Below, piece by piece: positions 48,124 to 56,228 of a DNA stretch of 64,000 bases. The translations under genes were made by a program, and so were the position numbers. Origin of the DNA: Curvibacter sp. PD_MW3 (lineage in GTDB: Bacteria > Pseudomonadota > Gammaproteobacteria > Burkholderiales > Burkholderiaceae_C); contig NSIV01000009.1 of assembly GCA_002633085.1 (NCBI GenBank), positions 1 through 64,000 of the forward strand, in the 5' to 3' direction. How positions within the stretch are numbered: the stretch's first letter is position 1; every line of letters starts with the position of its first letter. Below the pieces are notes generated by a model. That model saw only the letters and a program-made list of their open reading frames with translations. It was not told the origin of the DNA and searched no databases.

Positions 48124-49095
48124 TTACTGGGCCTGGAAACCACTGTCCTTGATGATCTTGGCCCAGGTCTTGGTGTAGGCGCGTTCGCGGGTGGCGAGTT
48201 GCTGGGATGTCATGTGCCCGACGGTCAGGCCCATGGTGGTCAGGCGTTCGCGCACCTCCGGCATGGCGATGACCTTGGCCAGCGCGTCTGAGTAGCGGTC
48301 CAGCGTCGCTTTCGGCGTGCCGTGCGGCGCGAAGATGCCGTAGTAGGGCAGGTCGTCGAAACCCTTCAGGCCAAGCTCGTCAAAAGTTGGCACATCGGGC
48401 AGCAGGGCTTGGCGCTTGGCGCCGATCACGGCCACTATGCGGATCTTGCCCGCCTTGTGGTTCTCGATGAAGTCGGGCACCGAGCCGACGCCGGCAGCAA
48501 TCTGGTTGCCCAGCATGTCGCCCATCATCGGTGCGCTGCCGCGGTAAGGCACGGCCTGCAGATCGAGTTTGTATTTCTCGCCGATCACCTTGACGAAGAA
48601 TTCCGGTGTCGAAGCTGGTGCCGGCACACCCACGGTGCCCTTGCCTTTGCTGTGCTCACGCACCCAGGCCACGTACTCGTTCACTGTCTTGGCGGGCGTG
48701 CCGCCCGACAGCGCCAGGCCGTTGGCGAAGCTGGCGAAACCGGCCACCGGCACGAAGTCGTTTGCTGGATCGAAGCCGGGGTTCTTGACCACTTGCGGCA
48801 GGATGGAGATGGTGTGGTCATGCGACAGGAACAGCACCGAGCCGTCCGCCGGTGCCACCTTGAGTGCTTGCGCCGCGATCTGGCCGCCGGCGCCGGCCTT
48901 GTTTTCCACGATGACGTTGGTGCCAAGCTGGTCCTTGAGTTTCTCAGCCAGCACGCGGGCGATGGCATCGGTACCGCCGCCGGGCGGGAAGCCGACCAGC
49001 AGCTTGATGGTGGTGGGTTGCGCGGTCGCCAGGGACCCGAACAACAGACCGGCTGCAGCCAGGCCCAGGGTGCGGCGCTTGAGAGCAAGAATCAT
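48124..49095 (-). CDS. Tripartite tricarboxylate transporter substrate-binding protein (Bug family)
   Basis: The 323-residue periplasmic protein starts at the ATG at 49095 with GGAG seven bases upstream, giving a signal peptide ending GSLATAQ. The mature part has IKLLVGFPPGGGTDAIARVLAEKL and VENKAGAGGQIAAQALKVAPADG, typical of Bug proteins. It would bind a small carboxylate. No TctA/TctB membrane partners are adjacent, as is usual for the many orphan Bug proteins of this order. Ligand unknown. Confidence 0.92.
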   Translation of the reverse strand: MILALKRRTLGLAAAGLLFGSLATAQPTTIKLLVGFPPGGGTDAIARVLAEKLKDQLGTNVIVENKAGAGGQIAAQALKVAPADGSVLFLSHDHTISILPQVVKNPGFDPANDFVPVAGFASFANGLALSGGTPAKTVNEYVAWVREHSKGKGTVGVPAPASTPEFFVKVIGEKYKLDLQAVPYRGSAPMMGDMLGNQIAAGVGSVPDFIENHKAGKIRIVAVIGAKRQALLPDVPTFDELGLKGFDDLPYYGIFAPHGTPKATLDRYSDALAKVIAMPEVRERLTTMGLTVGHMTSQQLATRERAYTKTWAKIIKDSGFQAQ

Positions 49096-49166
49096 GGTGT
49101 CACTCCAGTTGGAAAAAACGGAAATATTGCGCCGCAATGTACCACCGGCGCCTGACGCGGCCGTGC

Positions 49167-49892
<726 letters not shown>

Positions 49893-49895
49893 GGC

Positions 49896-50255
49896 TCAGT
49901 TCCCGTGGGGCGGCGGGTCGTGCCGTGTCAGCGCCCGCAACACCAGGGCGGTGACCGCCAGCCCCAACCAGGTGGACAAGGTAATAGTCAGCAACATGCG
50001 CAGGCCGAAGGCGCTGATCAGGCCCAGGTGCGTCATGACACCCACACCTACGGGAACGAACAGCAGCGACAGATGAGACAGCAGGTAATCGGCGCAGGTC
50101 GCGACCGGTTCACGTACGGCCCGGAAGCTCAGTGCAAACAGCAGCAACAGCATGCCCACCACCGGGCCGGGAAACGGCAGGCGCAGGCCATGCGCCAGCA
50201 ACTCGCCAGCCGATTGAAACAGCAGCAACCAGGCAAAGCCGCGCAAGCCGAGCAT
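49896..50255 (-). CDS. lrgA: LrgA/CidA-family membrane protein
   Basis: The track ORF extends to 50573 through glcD in another frame. The ATG at 50255 (MLGLRGFAWLLLFQSAGELL) gives a 119-residue protein with four helices and the LrgA pattern PFPGPVVGMLLLLFALSF. Ribosome site is weak. It lies ten bases after glcD and directly before lrgB, so the three genes form one operon. Confidence 0.87.
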   Translation of the reverse strand: MLGLRGFAWLLLFQSAGELLAHGLRLPFPGPVVGMLLLLFALSFRAVREPVATCADYLLSHLSLLFVPVGVGVMTHLGLISAFGLRMLLTITLSTWLGLAVTALVLRALTRHDPPPHGN

Positions 50256-50265
50256 CGGTGCGGCT

Positions 50266-51768
50266 TCAGAAACGTGGCAGATCAGGGTGCGAGATCTGGC
50301 CGCCCCGTACCAGCATCTTGCCGTATTCGGCGCAGCGGTTGTGCGTCGGGACGACCTTGCCTGGGTTGAGCAGGCTCTGCGGATCAAACGCGCGTTTGAG
50401 GCCGAGCATCTGCGCGTTCTCTTCCTGGCTGAACTGCACGCACATCGAGTTAAGTTTTTCCACGCCCACGCCATGCTCGCCGGTGACGGTGCCGCCCATG
50501 GCGACGCTGGTCTCCAGGATGTCGGCACCAAACAGCTCGCAGCGGTGCAGCTGGTCGGGGTCGTTGGCATCAAACAAAATCAGCGGGTGCAGGTTGCCGT
50601 CGCCAGCGTGGAACACATTGGCGCAGCGTAGACCGTATTTCTTTTCCATCTGCTGGATCGCCAGCAGGATGTCGGCCAGCCTACGGCGCGGGATGGTCGA
50701 GTCCATGCACATGTAGTCGGGCGCCAGGCGGCCGCTGGCCGGGAAGGCATTCTTGCGGCCGCTCCAGAAGCGCAGCCGCTCGGCCTCGTCACGGCTGACC
50801 GCCAATGCGGTGGCGCCGGCGGCGCGCAGCACGTCGCTCATGCGACCGATTTCCTCTTCCACTTCCTCGGGCGTGCCGTCGCTTTCGCACAGCAGAATGG
50901 CTTCGGCGCTGAGGTCATAGCCAGCGTGCACGAAATCTTCCACCGCCGCCGTCATGGGCTTGTCCATCATCTCCAGCCCGGCCGGAATGATGCCGGCGGC
51001 AATCACGGCCGCCACGGCATCACCGGCTTTGCGCATGTCGTCGAAGCTGGCCATGATGCAGCGTGCCAGTTGCGGCTTCGGAACCAGGCGCACGGTGACT
51101 TCCATCGTTACCGCCAGCATGCCTTCGGAGCCGATGAGGACACTCAGCAGGTCGTAGCCAGCGGCATCCAGCGCATCGCTGCCGAATTCGACCGGTTCGC
51201 CCTCGACGGTGTAGCCGCGCACCTTGAGCACGTTGTGCACGGTGAGGCCGTATTTGAGACAGTGCACGCCACCGGAGTTCTCGGCCACGTTGCCGCCGAT
51301 GGTGCAGGCGATCTGGCTCGATGGGTCGGGGGCGTAGTACATGCCGTAAGGGGCGGCCGCCTCACTGATGGCGAGGTTGCGCACACCGGCTTGCACCACC
51401 GCTGTACGGCTCTGCGGATCAATTTTCAGAATCTGGTTGAACTTGGCCAGGCTCAATGTGACACCCAGGGTCAACGGCATGGCGCCGCCCGACAGGCCGG
51501 TGCCCGCGCCGCGGGCCACCACCGGCACACCCAGCGCATGACAGGTCTTGAGCACGGCCTGCACCTGGCTCTCGGTTTCTGGCAGGGCCACCACCAGCGG
51601 GCGCTGGCGGTAAGCGGTCAGGCCGTCGCATTCATAGGGCGTGACGTCCTCGTTGTGCCACAGCAGGGCATGGGCGGGCAGCACGGCCTGCAGTGCCTGA
51701 ACAACTTGTGTTTGCCGTTCAGCCCGCTGCTGGGCACTGACCTGGGGGCTGGAGAGGGTGGCGTTCAT
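50266..51768 (-). CDS. glcD: FAD-linked glycolate/D-lactate oxidase, GlcD-like
   Basis: The 500-residue flavoprotein has the PCMH FAD domain (VARGAGTGLSGGAMPL, GGNVAENSGGVHCLKYGL) and the C-terminal substrate domain with CANVFHAGDGNLHPLILFD and GEHGVGVEKL. It oxidises glycolate or a related 2-hydroxy acid. The usual glcE and glcF partners are not next to it, so a stand-alone D-lactate or D-2-hydroxyacid dehydrogenase activity is also possible. lrgA and lrgB follow. Confidence 0.88.
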   Translation of the reverse strand: MNATLSSPQVSAQQRAERQTQVVQALQAVLPAHALLWHNEDVTPYECDGLTAYRQRPLVVALPETESQVQAVLKTCHALGVPVVARGAGTGLSGGAMPLTLGVTLSLAKFNQILKIDPQSRTAVVQAGVRNLAISEAAAPYGMYYAPDPSSQIACTIGGNVAENSGGVHCLKYGLTVHNVLKVRGYTVEGEPVEFGSDALDAAGYDLLSVLIGSEGMLAVTMEVTVRLVPKPQLARCIMASFDDMRKAGDAVAAVIAAGIIPAGLEMMDKPMTAAVEDFVHAGYDLSAEAILLCESDGTPEEVEEEIGRMSDVLRAAGATALAVSRDEAERLRFWSGRKNAFPASGRLAPDYMCMDSTIPRRRLADILLAIQQMEKKYGLRCANVFHAGDGNLHPLILFDANDPDQLHRCELFGADILETSVAMGGTVTGEHGVGVEKLNSMCVQFSQEENAQMLGLKRAFDPQSLLNPGKVVPTHNRCAEYGKMLVRGGQISHPDLPRF

Positions 51769-51794
51769 GGGGAAGGATTCTAGGCCTTGCTCAC

Positions 51795-51800
51795 TATAAT
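51795..51800 (+). promoter_or_regulatory. -10 element of the psd promoter
   Basis: A perfect TATAAT lies 37 bases before the GTG at 51838, but downstream of the track's ATG at 51787. It therefore supports the GTG start. No clear -35 hexamer is visible 16-18 bases upstream. Confidence 0.5.
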
Positions 51801-51837
51801 TTGCGGTTCATTCACTTTCACCCTGGCGGTAGCTACC

Positions 51838-52689
51838 GTGTCCGATCGTCTTGCTGTGCTACCCCAATATCTGTTGCCGAAAAAGGCCCTGACGGCGCTG
51901 GCCGGCCAGGTTGCCCAAGCGCCCATGGGGGCGCTGACCACCGGCATCATTCGCCGCTTCATTCGCCGCTACGGCGTGGACATGAGCGAAGCCGCGAATC
52001 CCGATCCGGCCACCTACGCCACCTTCAACGAGTTCTTCACCCGAGCCCTGAAAGACGGCGCCCGCCCGCTGGCGGCAGCCGATTTCATCTGCCCGGTGGA
52101 TGGTGCCATCAGCCAGTTCGGGGCGATCGAGCGCGACCAGATCTTCCAGGCCAAGGGCCATCACTATTCCACCACGGCGCTGGTGGGTGGTGATGCTGAA
52201 TTGGCGGCGCAGTTCGAGGGCGGCAGCTTTGCCACCCTTTACCTGAGCCCGCGTGACTACCACCGCATTCACATGCCCTGCGACGGTGTGCTGCGGCGCA
52301 TGATCTACGTGCCGGGCGAGCTGTTCTCGGTCAACCCGACCACGGCGCGTGGTGTGCCAGGCCTGTTTGCGCGCAATGAACGCGTGGTCTGTGTGTTTGA
52401 CACCGTCCATGGCCCGCTGGTGCTGACCCTGGTCGGCGCCACCATCGTCGGCAGCATGGCCACCGTCTGGCATGGCGTGGTCAATCCACCACGCCGTCCC
52501 GCCGTGCACGAATGGCGCTACGAAGGTCAGGATGCGCGCCTGAAACAGGGCGAAGAAATGGGCCGTTTTCTGCTCGGCTCCACGGTGGTGATGCTGTGGC
52601 CGCGCGGACGGATCGGCTTCCATCCGGCCTGGGCGCCGGGTCAGTCCATCCGGCTGGGTGAGGCCATGGGGATGCGTCCGGCCGAGTAA
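51838..52689 (+). CDS. psd: Phosphatidylserine decarboxylase
   Basis: Psd makes phosphatidylethanolamine at the inner membrane. The 283-residue proenzyme has the conserved cleavage motif LGST (Gly247-Ser248), where Ser becomes the pyruvoyl group, along with FNEFFTRALKDGARP and SPRDYHRIHMPCDG. Start GTG at 51838 is chosen because a TATAAT lies between it and the track's ATG. It is divergent from glcD. Confidence 0.93.
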   Translation: MSDRLAVLPQYLLPKKALTALAGQVAQAPMGALTTGIIRRFIRRYGVDMSEAANPDPATYATFNEFFTRALKDGARPLAAADFICPVDGAISQFGAIERDQIFQAKGHHYSTTALVGGDAELAAQFEGGSFATLYLSPRDYHRIHMPCDGVLRRMIYVPGELFSVNPTTARGVPGLFARNERVVCVFDTVHGPLVLTLVGATIVGSMATVWHGVVNPPRRPAVHEWRYEGQDARLKQGEEMGRFLLGSTVVMLWPRGRIGFHPAWAPGQSIRLGEAMGMRPAE

Positions 52690-52771
52690 TACCCCGGATG
52701 CCAAGGTAATACGTGGCGTGCTAAGCTTTTCGCGAGCCTTCCAGAAGAACCACATTTACCCGGAGATCGCT

Positions 52772-53926
52772 ATGCCTGGCCTGTTGCCCAATGTAGACCC
52801 AGACGGTCTGCTCGAGTTTTCCGTCGTCTACACCGACCGCGCCCTCAACCACATGTCCAAACGCTTCCAAGGCGTGATGAAGGACATCTCCGGCATCCTC
52901 AAGGAAGTCTACAAAGCCAAGTCTGCCGTGTTGGTGCCTGGCAGCGGTACCTTCGGCATGGAAGCGGTGGCGCGCCAGTTCGCCACCGGCAAGAAGACCC
53001 TGGTAATCCGCAACGGCTGGTTCAGCTATCGCTGGACCCAGATCTTCGACATGGGCGGCATCCCCGCAGAAAGCACCGTGCTGAAGGCGCGCCGTGTCGG
53101 CAGCGGATCGCAAGCATCCTGGATCCCCTGCCCGGTGGAAGAAGTCGTGGCCACCATCAAGGCCAAGAAACCCGACGTGGTGTTCGCTCCACACGTGGAA
53201 ACTGCCGCCGGCATGATCCTGCCGGACGACTACATCCGCAAAGTGACCGACGCCGTGCATGAAGTCGGCGGCCTGTTCGTGCTCGACTGCATCGCCTCCG
53301 GCTGCATGTGGGTCGATATGCAGGCCACCGGCGTGGATGTGCTGGTGAGTGCGCCGCAAAAAGGCTGGAGCGGCTCACCTGCTTGTGCCATGGTCATGCT
53401 CAGCGAGCGCGCCCGCACGGCCATTGAGAGCACCACCAGCACCAGTTTCGCGGCTGATCTCAAGAAGTGGCTGCAGGTCATGGAGGCTTATGAAAACGGC
53501 GGCCATACCTACCACACCACCATGCCGACCGACGCGCTGGCGCGACTCGACGAGGTGATGCGCGAGACTAAGCTCTACGGCTTCGAGAAGGTGCGCCAGG
53601 AGCAGATCGCACTCGGCGCCAAGGTGCGTGCCCTGCTGGAGAGCCGCGGCTTTGTCAGCGTGGCGGCCGAGGGTTTCAAGGCCCCGGGTGTGGTGGTCAG
53701 CTACACCACCGATCCGGAGGTACAGAACAGCAAGAAGTTCCTGGGCCTGGGCCTGCAGACCGCTGCCGGCGTGCCGCTGCAGTGCGACGAACCGGCCGAT
53801 TTCAGCAGCTTCCGCATTGGCCTGTTCGGTCTGGACAAATTGCACCAGCCCGACCGCAGCGTGAAGCAGCTGTCGGACGCGCTGGACAAGCTGGGCTTCA
53901 AGGAAAAGGTGCCGGCTGTCGCCTGA
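52772..53926 (+). CDS. Class V aminotransferase, alanine/serine-glyoxylate type
   Basis: The PLP lysine lies in VSAPQKGWSGSPACAMVML, and the N terminus VLVPGSGTFGMEAVARQ is the family cofactor loop. The 384-residue start at 52772 has CGGAG upstream. Candidates are alanine-glyoxylate, serine-glyoxylate or related transaminase. With glcD and lrgAB across psd, glyoxylate-linked metabolism is plausible, but the genes do not share an operon. Confidence 0.88.
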   Translation: MPGLLPNVDPDGLLEFSVVYTDRALNHMSKRFQGVMKDISGILKEVYKAKSAVLVPGSGTFGMEAVARQFATGKKTLVIRNGWFSYRWTQIFDMGGIPAESTVLKARRVGSGSQASWIPCPVEEVVATIKAKKPDVVFAPHVETAAGMILPDDYIRKVTDAVHEVGGLFVLDCIASGCMWVDMQATGVDVLVSAPQKGWSGSPACAMVMLSERARTAIESTTSTSFAADLKKWLQVMEAYENGGHTYHTTMPTDALARLDEVMRETKLYGFEKVRQEQIALGAKVRALLESRGFVSVAAEGFKAPGVVVSYTTDPEVQNSKKFLGLGLQTAAGVPLQCDEPADFSSFRIGLFGLDKLHQPDRSVKQLSDALDKLGFKEKVPAVA

Positions 53927-53941
53927 TTCGCTCTGCTCAGA

Positions 53942-53976
53942 AAAACGCCCCGGGCCTTGCGGCTGCGGGGCGTTTT
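53942..53976 (+). terminator. Terminator between the aminotransferase and purU
   Basis: AAAACGCCCCG pairs with CGGGGCGTTTT around a 13-base loop. It lies between convergent genes and probably serves both. Confidence 0.88.
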
Positions 53977-53995
53977 GCTTGAGCTGTGAGCTTGC

Positions 53996-54853
53996 TTACT
54001 TGAAGATCACGGTCTTGTGGCCGTTGAGGATGACGCGGTGTTCGCTGTGCCATTTGACAGCGCGCGCCAGCACCTGGCTCTCGGTGTCGCGGCCAATCGC
54101 CGTCAGGTCTTCCACCGTCTTGCTGTGGTCGACACGGGCCACGTCCTGCTCGATGATCGGACCTTCGTCGAGATCAGCCGTCACATAGTGGGCGGTGGCG
54201 CCAATCAGCTTCACGCCGCGGTCATGGGCCTGGTAATAGGGTTTGGCGCCCTTGAAGCTGGGCAGGAAGCTGTGGTGGATGTTGATGGCCTTGCCGGAGA
54301 GCTTGCGGCACATGTCGTCACTCAGCACCTGCATGTAGCGCGCCAGCACCACCAGCTCGGCGCCTTCGGCCTGCACGACTTCAAATTGCTTGGCCTCGGC
54401 CTGCGGCTTGGTGGCCGCCGTCACCGGGATGTGGTGGAAGGGCACGTTGTAGCTGGCCGCCAGCTGATAGAAGTCGCGATGATTGGAGACGATGGCACGG
54501 ATGTCGATCGGCAGCAGACCGATCTTCCAGCGGAACAGCAGGTCGTTCAGGCAGTGGCCTTCTTTGCTGACAAAAAGAACGGTGCGCATCGACTGTGCGG
54601 CCGCCTTCAGGTTCCACTGCATCTGGAACGGATCGGCAAACAGTTTGAGCTGGGTCTGCAGGTCCTCGTAGCTGACCTGGCCGCAGGCGAACTGCACACG
54701 CATGAAGAACAGGCCGGTGGCCGGGTCGTTGTACTGTGCCGCCTCTTCGATGTTGCCGCCACGTTCCAGCAGGAAACCAGAGACAGCATGTACCAAGCCC
54801 AGGCGGTCCGGGCAGGAAAGGGTCAGGATATAAACTTGGCTCATAGGATTCAT
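53996..54853 (-). CDS. purU: Formyltetrahydrofolate deformylase
   Basis: PurU hydrolyses 10-formyl-THF to formate and THF, balancing one-carbon pools. The 285-residue enzyme has an N-terminal ACT domain (SQVYILTLSCPDRLGLVHAVSGFLLERGGNI) and a C-terminal formyltransferase fold with NIHHSFLPSFKGAKPYYQA and ATAHYVTADLDEGPII. Its start faces galE across 169 bases. Confidence 0.95.
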   Translation of the reverse strand: MNPMSQVYILTLSCPDRLGLVHAVSGFLLERGGNIEEAAQYNDPATGLFFMRVQFACGQVSYEDLQTQLKLFADPFQMQWNLKAAAQSMRTVLFVSKEGHCLNDLLFRWKIGLLPIDIRAIVSNHRDFYQLAASYNVPFHHIPVTAATKPQAEAKQFEVVQAEGAELVVLARYMQVLSDDMCRKLSGKAINIHHSFLPSFKGAKPYYQAHDRGVKLIGATAHYVTADLDEGPIIEQDVARVDHSKTVEDLTAIGRDTESQVLARAVKWHSEHRVILNGHKTVIFK

Positions 54854-55022
54854 TGTCGCAGGATGGGTGGATCAACGCATGCGGCCAGCTTTTTGGCGTT
54901 CGTAGGGTCGCATTGTCTCAATTTCCAGGAAGACCGCGTCACGATGGGCCAGAACGGCCTCCGTTCATTTGAAGCCGCAAGACACGACCGCCCTCGCTAA
55001 GTATGACCAAGGAAGCAACGCC

Positions 55023-56036
55023 ATGAAGATTCTGCTCACCGGAGGAGCCGGTTATATCGGCAGTCATACTGCGGTGGTATTGGCGCAAGCCGGGCATGAG
55101 GTGGTGCTGTACGACAACCTGTGCAACAGCGACATCGGGGTGGTCAATCATCTGGCGAAAATTACCAGGCGGTCCATGGCATTTGTCGAGGGCGATATTC
55201 GTGACACCGAATTGTTGACCCAGACGCTGCGCACTTCTGGCATTGAAGCCGTCATCCACTTCGCCGGCCTCAAGGCGGTGGGCGAGTCGGTCGACCAACC
55301 GATTGAGTATTACGCCAACAATGTGCAGGGCACCATCAGCCTGTTGCAGGCCATGCGGGCCGTGTCGATCACCACCCTGGTTTTCAGCAGCAGTGCGACG
55401 GTGTATGGCGAGCCGCAGTACTTGCCGCTGGATGAGATGCACCCGACCAGTGCCACCAATCCCTATGGGCGCAGCAAGTTGCATATCGAAGAAATGCTGC
55501 TGGACGTGGCCAAGTCCGACGAGCGTTGGCGCATCGCCTGTTTGCGGTATTTCAATCCGGTTGGCGCACACGACAGCGCGCTGATCGGCGAAAACCCCCG
55601 CGGAATTCCGAATAACCTGATGCCCTACATTGCGCAGGTGGCAGCGGGGCAACGGCCGGCACTTCAAGTGTTTGGCGATGATTACCCGACGCCGGACGGC
55701 ACCGGCGTCCGGGATTACATCCATGTGATGGATCTGGCGCGAGGGCATCTGGCGGCCCTGGGTTTCCTGGCTCGCCGTGCTGGCTGGCATGCCGTCAATT
55801 TGGGGACAGGGCACGGCAGCAGCGTTCTTGAAATGGTTCGTGCTTTTGAGTGCGTGAGTGGCAAGCCTGTTCCTTACAACATCACACCGCGTCGGCCAGG
55901 CGACGTGGCGGCCTGTTATGCAAAGGCCGACAAGGCCGCTCAGGAAGTGGGCTGGTCAGCCCAGCTGGGTCTGGAAGACATGTGCCGCAGCACGTGGGAA
56001 TTCCAGCGTCAGAGCGAATCCGGGTCTTCTCATTGA
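55023..56036 (+). CDS. galE: UDP-glucose/UDP-N-acetylglucosamine 4-epimerase
   Basis: The 337-residue SDR epimerase has NAD site LLTGGAGYIGSH and the catalytic Tyr148/Lys152 (NPYGRSK). The track start at 54969 is replaced by the ATG at 55023, which has AAGGA upstream. Position 298 is Cys in GDVAACYAKADK, where E. coli GalE has the blocking Tyr299; human GALE, which accepts N-acetyl sugars, has GDVAACYA with Cys. UDP-GalNAc supply for the following pel genes is therefore likely. Confidence 0.92.
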   Translation: MKILLTGGAGYIGSHTAVVLAQAGHEVVLYDNLCNSDIGVVNHLAKITRRSMAFVEGDIRDTELLTQTLRTSGIEAVIHFAGLKAVGESVDQPIEYYANNVQGTISLLQAMRAVSITTLVFSSSATVYGEPQYLPLDEMHPTSATNPYGRSKLHIEEMLLDVAKSDERWRIACLRYFNPVGAHDSALIGENPRGIPNNLMPYIAQVAAGQRPALQVFGDDYPTPDGTGVRDYIHVMDLARGHLAALGFLARRAGWHAVNLGTGHGSSVLEMVRAFECVSGKPVPYNITPRRPGDVAACYAKADKAAQEVGWSAQLGLEDMCRSTWEFQRQSESGSSH

Positions 56037-56075
56037 CCTGACCGCAGCTGGGCAGGCGAACTCTGCACCAGAAAT

Positions 56076-56101
56076 TTGATACAATTGATAAAGGGATTGA
56101 T
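56076..56101 (+). promoter_or_regulatory. Candidate pel promoter region with TTGAT repeats
   Basis: TACAAT at 56080-56085 is a 5-of-6 match to the -10 hexamer, without a good -35. Three TTGAT units (starting 56076, 56085 and 56097) occur at roughly helical-turn spacing over it. This could be an activator-dependent or repressor-covered start for galE-independent pel transcription. Confidence 0.4.
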
Positions 56102-56204
56102 GCCAAGCGGGAAGAGTCATTTGACGCTTGGCCAAAGGTGCGCTCGTTGGGACAATAAAAAGGTTTGCAGACCGGTAACGGTCCGTGATGAACCGGAAGC
56201 GCAC
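56101..56204 (+). ncRNA. Candidate structured 5' leader of the pel operon
   Basis: Helices visible by eye: GCCAAGCG/CGCTTGGC (56102-56109 with 56125-56132); a closing helix GTGCGCT/AGCGCAC (56138-56144 with 56198-56204); inside it GGTT/AACC (56162-56165 with 56191-56194) and GACCG-GTAA-CGGTC (56170-56183), whose loop is a GNRA tetraloop. The set lies between a -10-like hexamer and pelA, which lacks a Shine-Dalgarno. It does not match the c-di-GMP-I consensus. Function is inferred, not shown. Confidence 0.4.
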
Positions 56205-56228
56205 GGATTGACTTGAAAAAAATAATCA

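Noticed and set aside
56101-56228. c-di-GMP-I (GEMM) riboswitch before pelA
   Set aside because: The consensus stretches such as GGCAAACC and GACGCAAAGC are absent, and only one internal hairpin lies inside the closing helix. It is kept as an unassigned structured leader.
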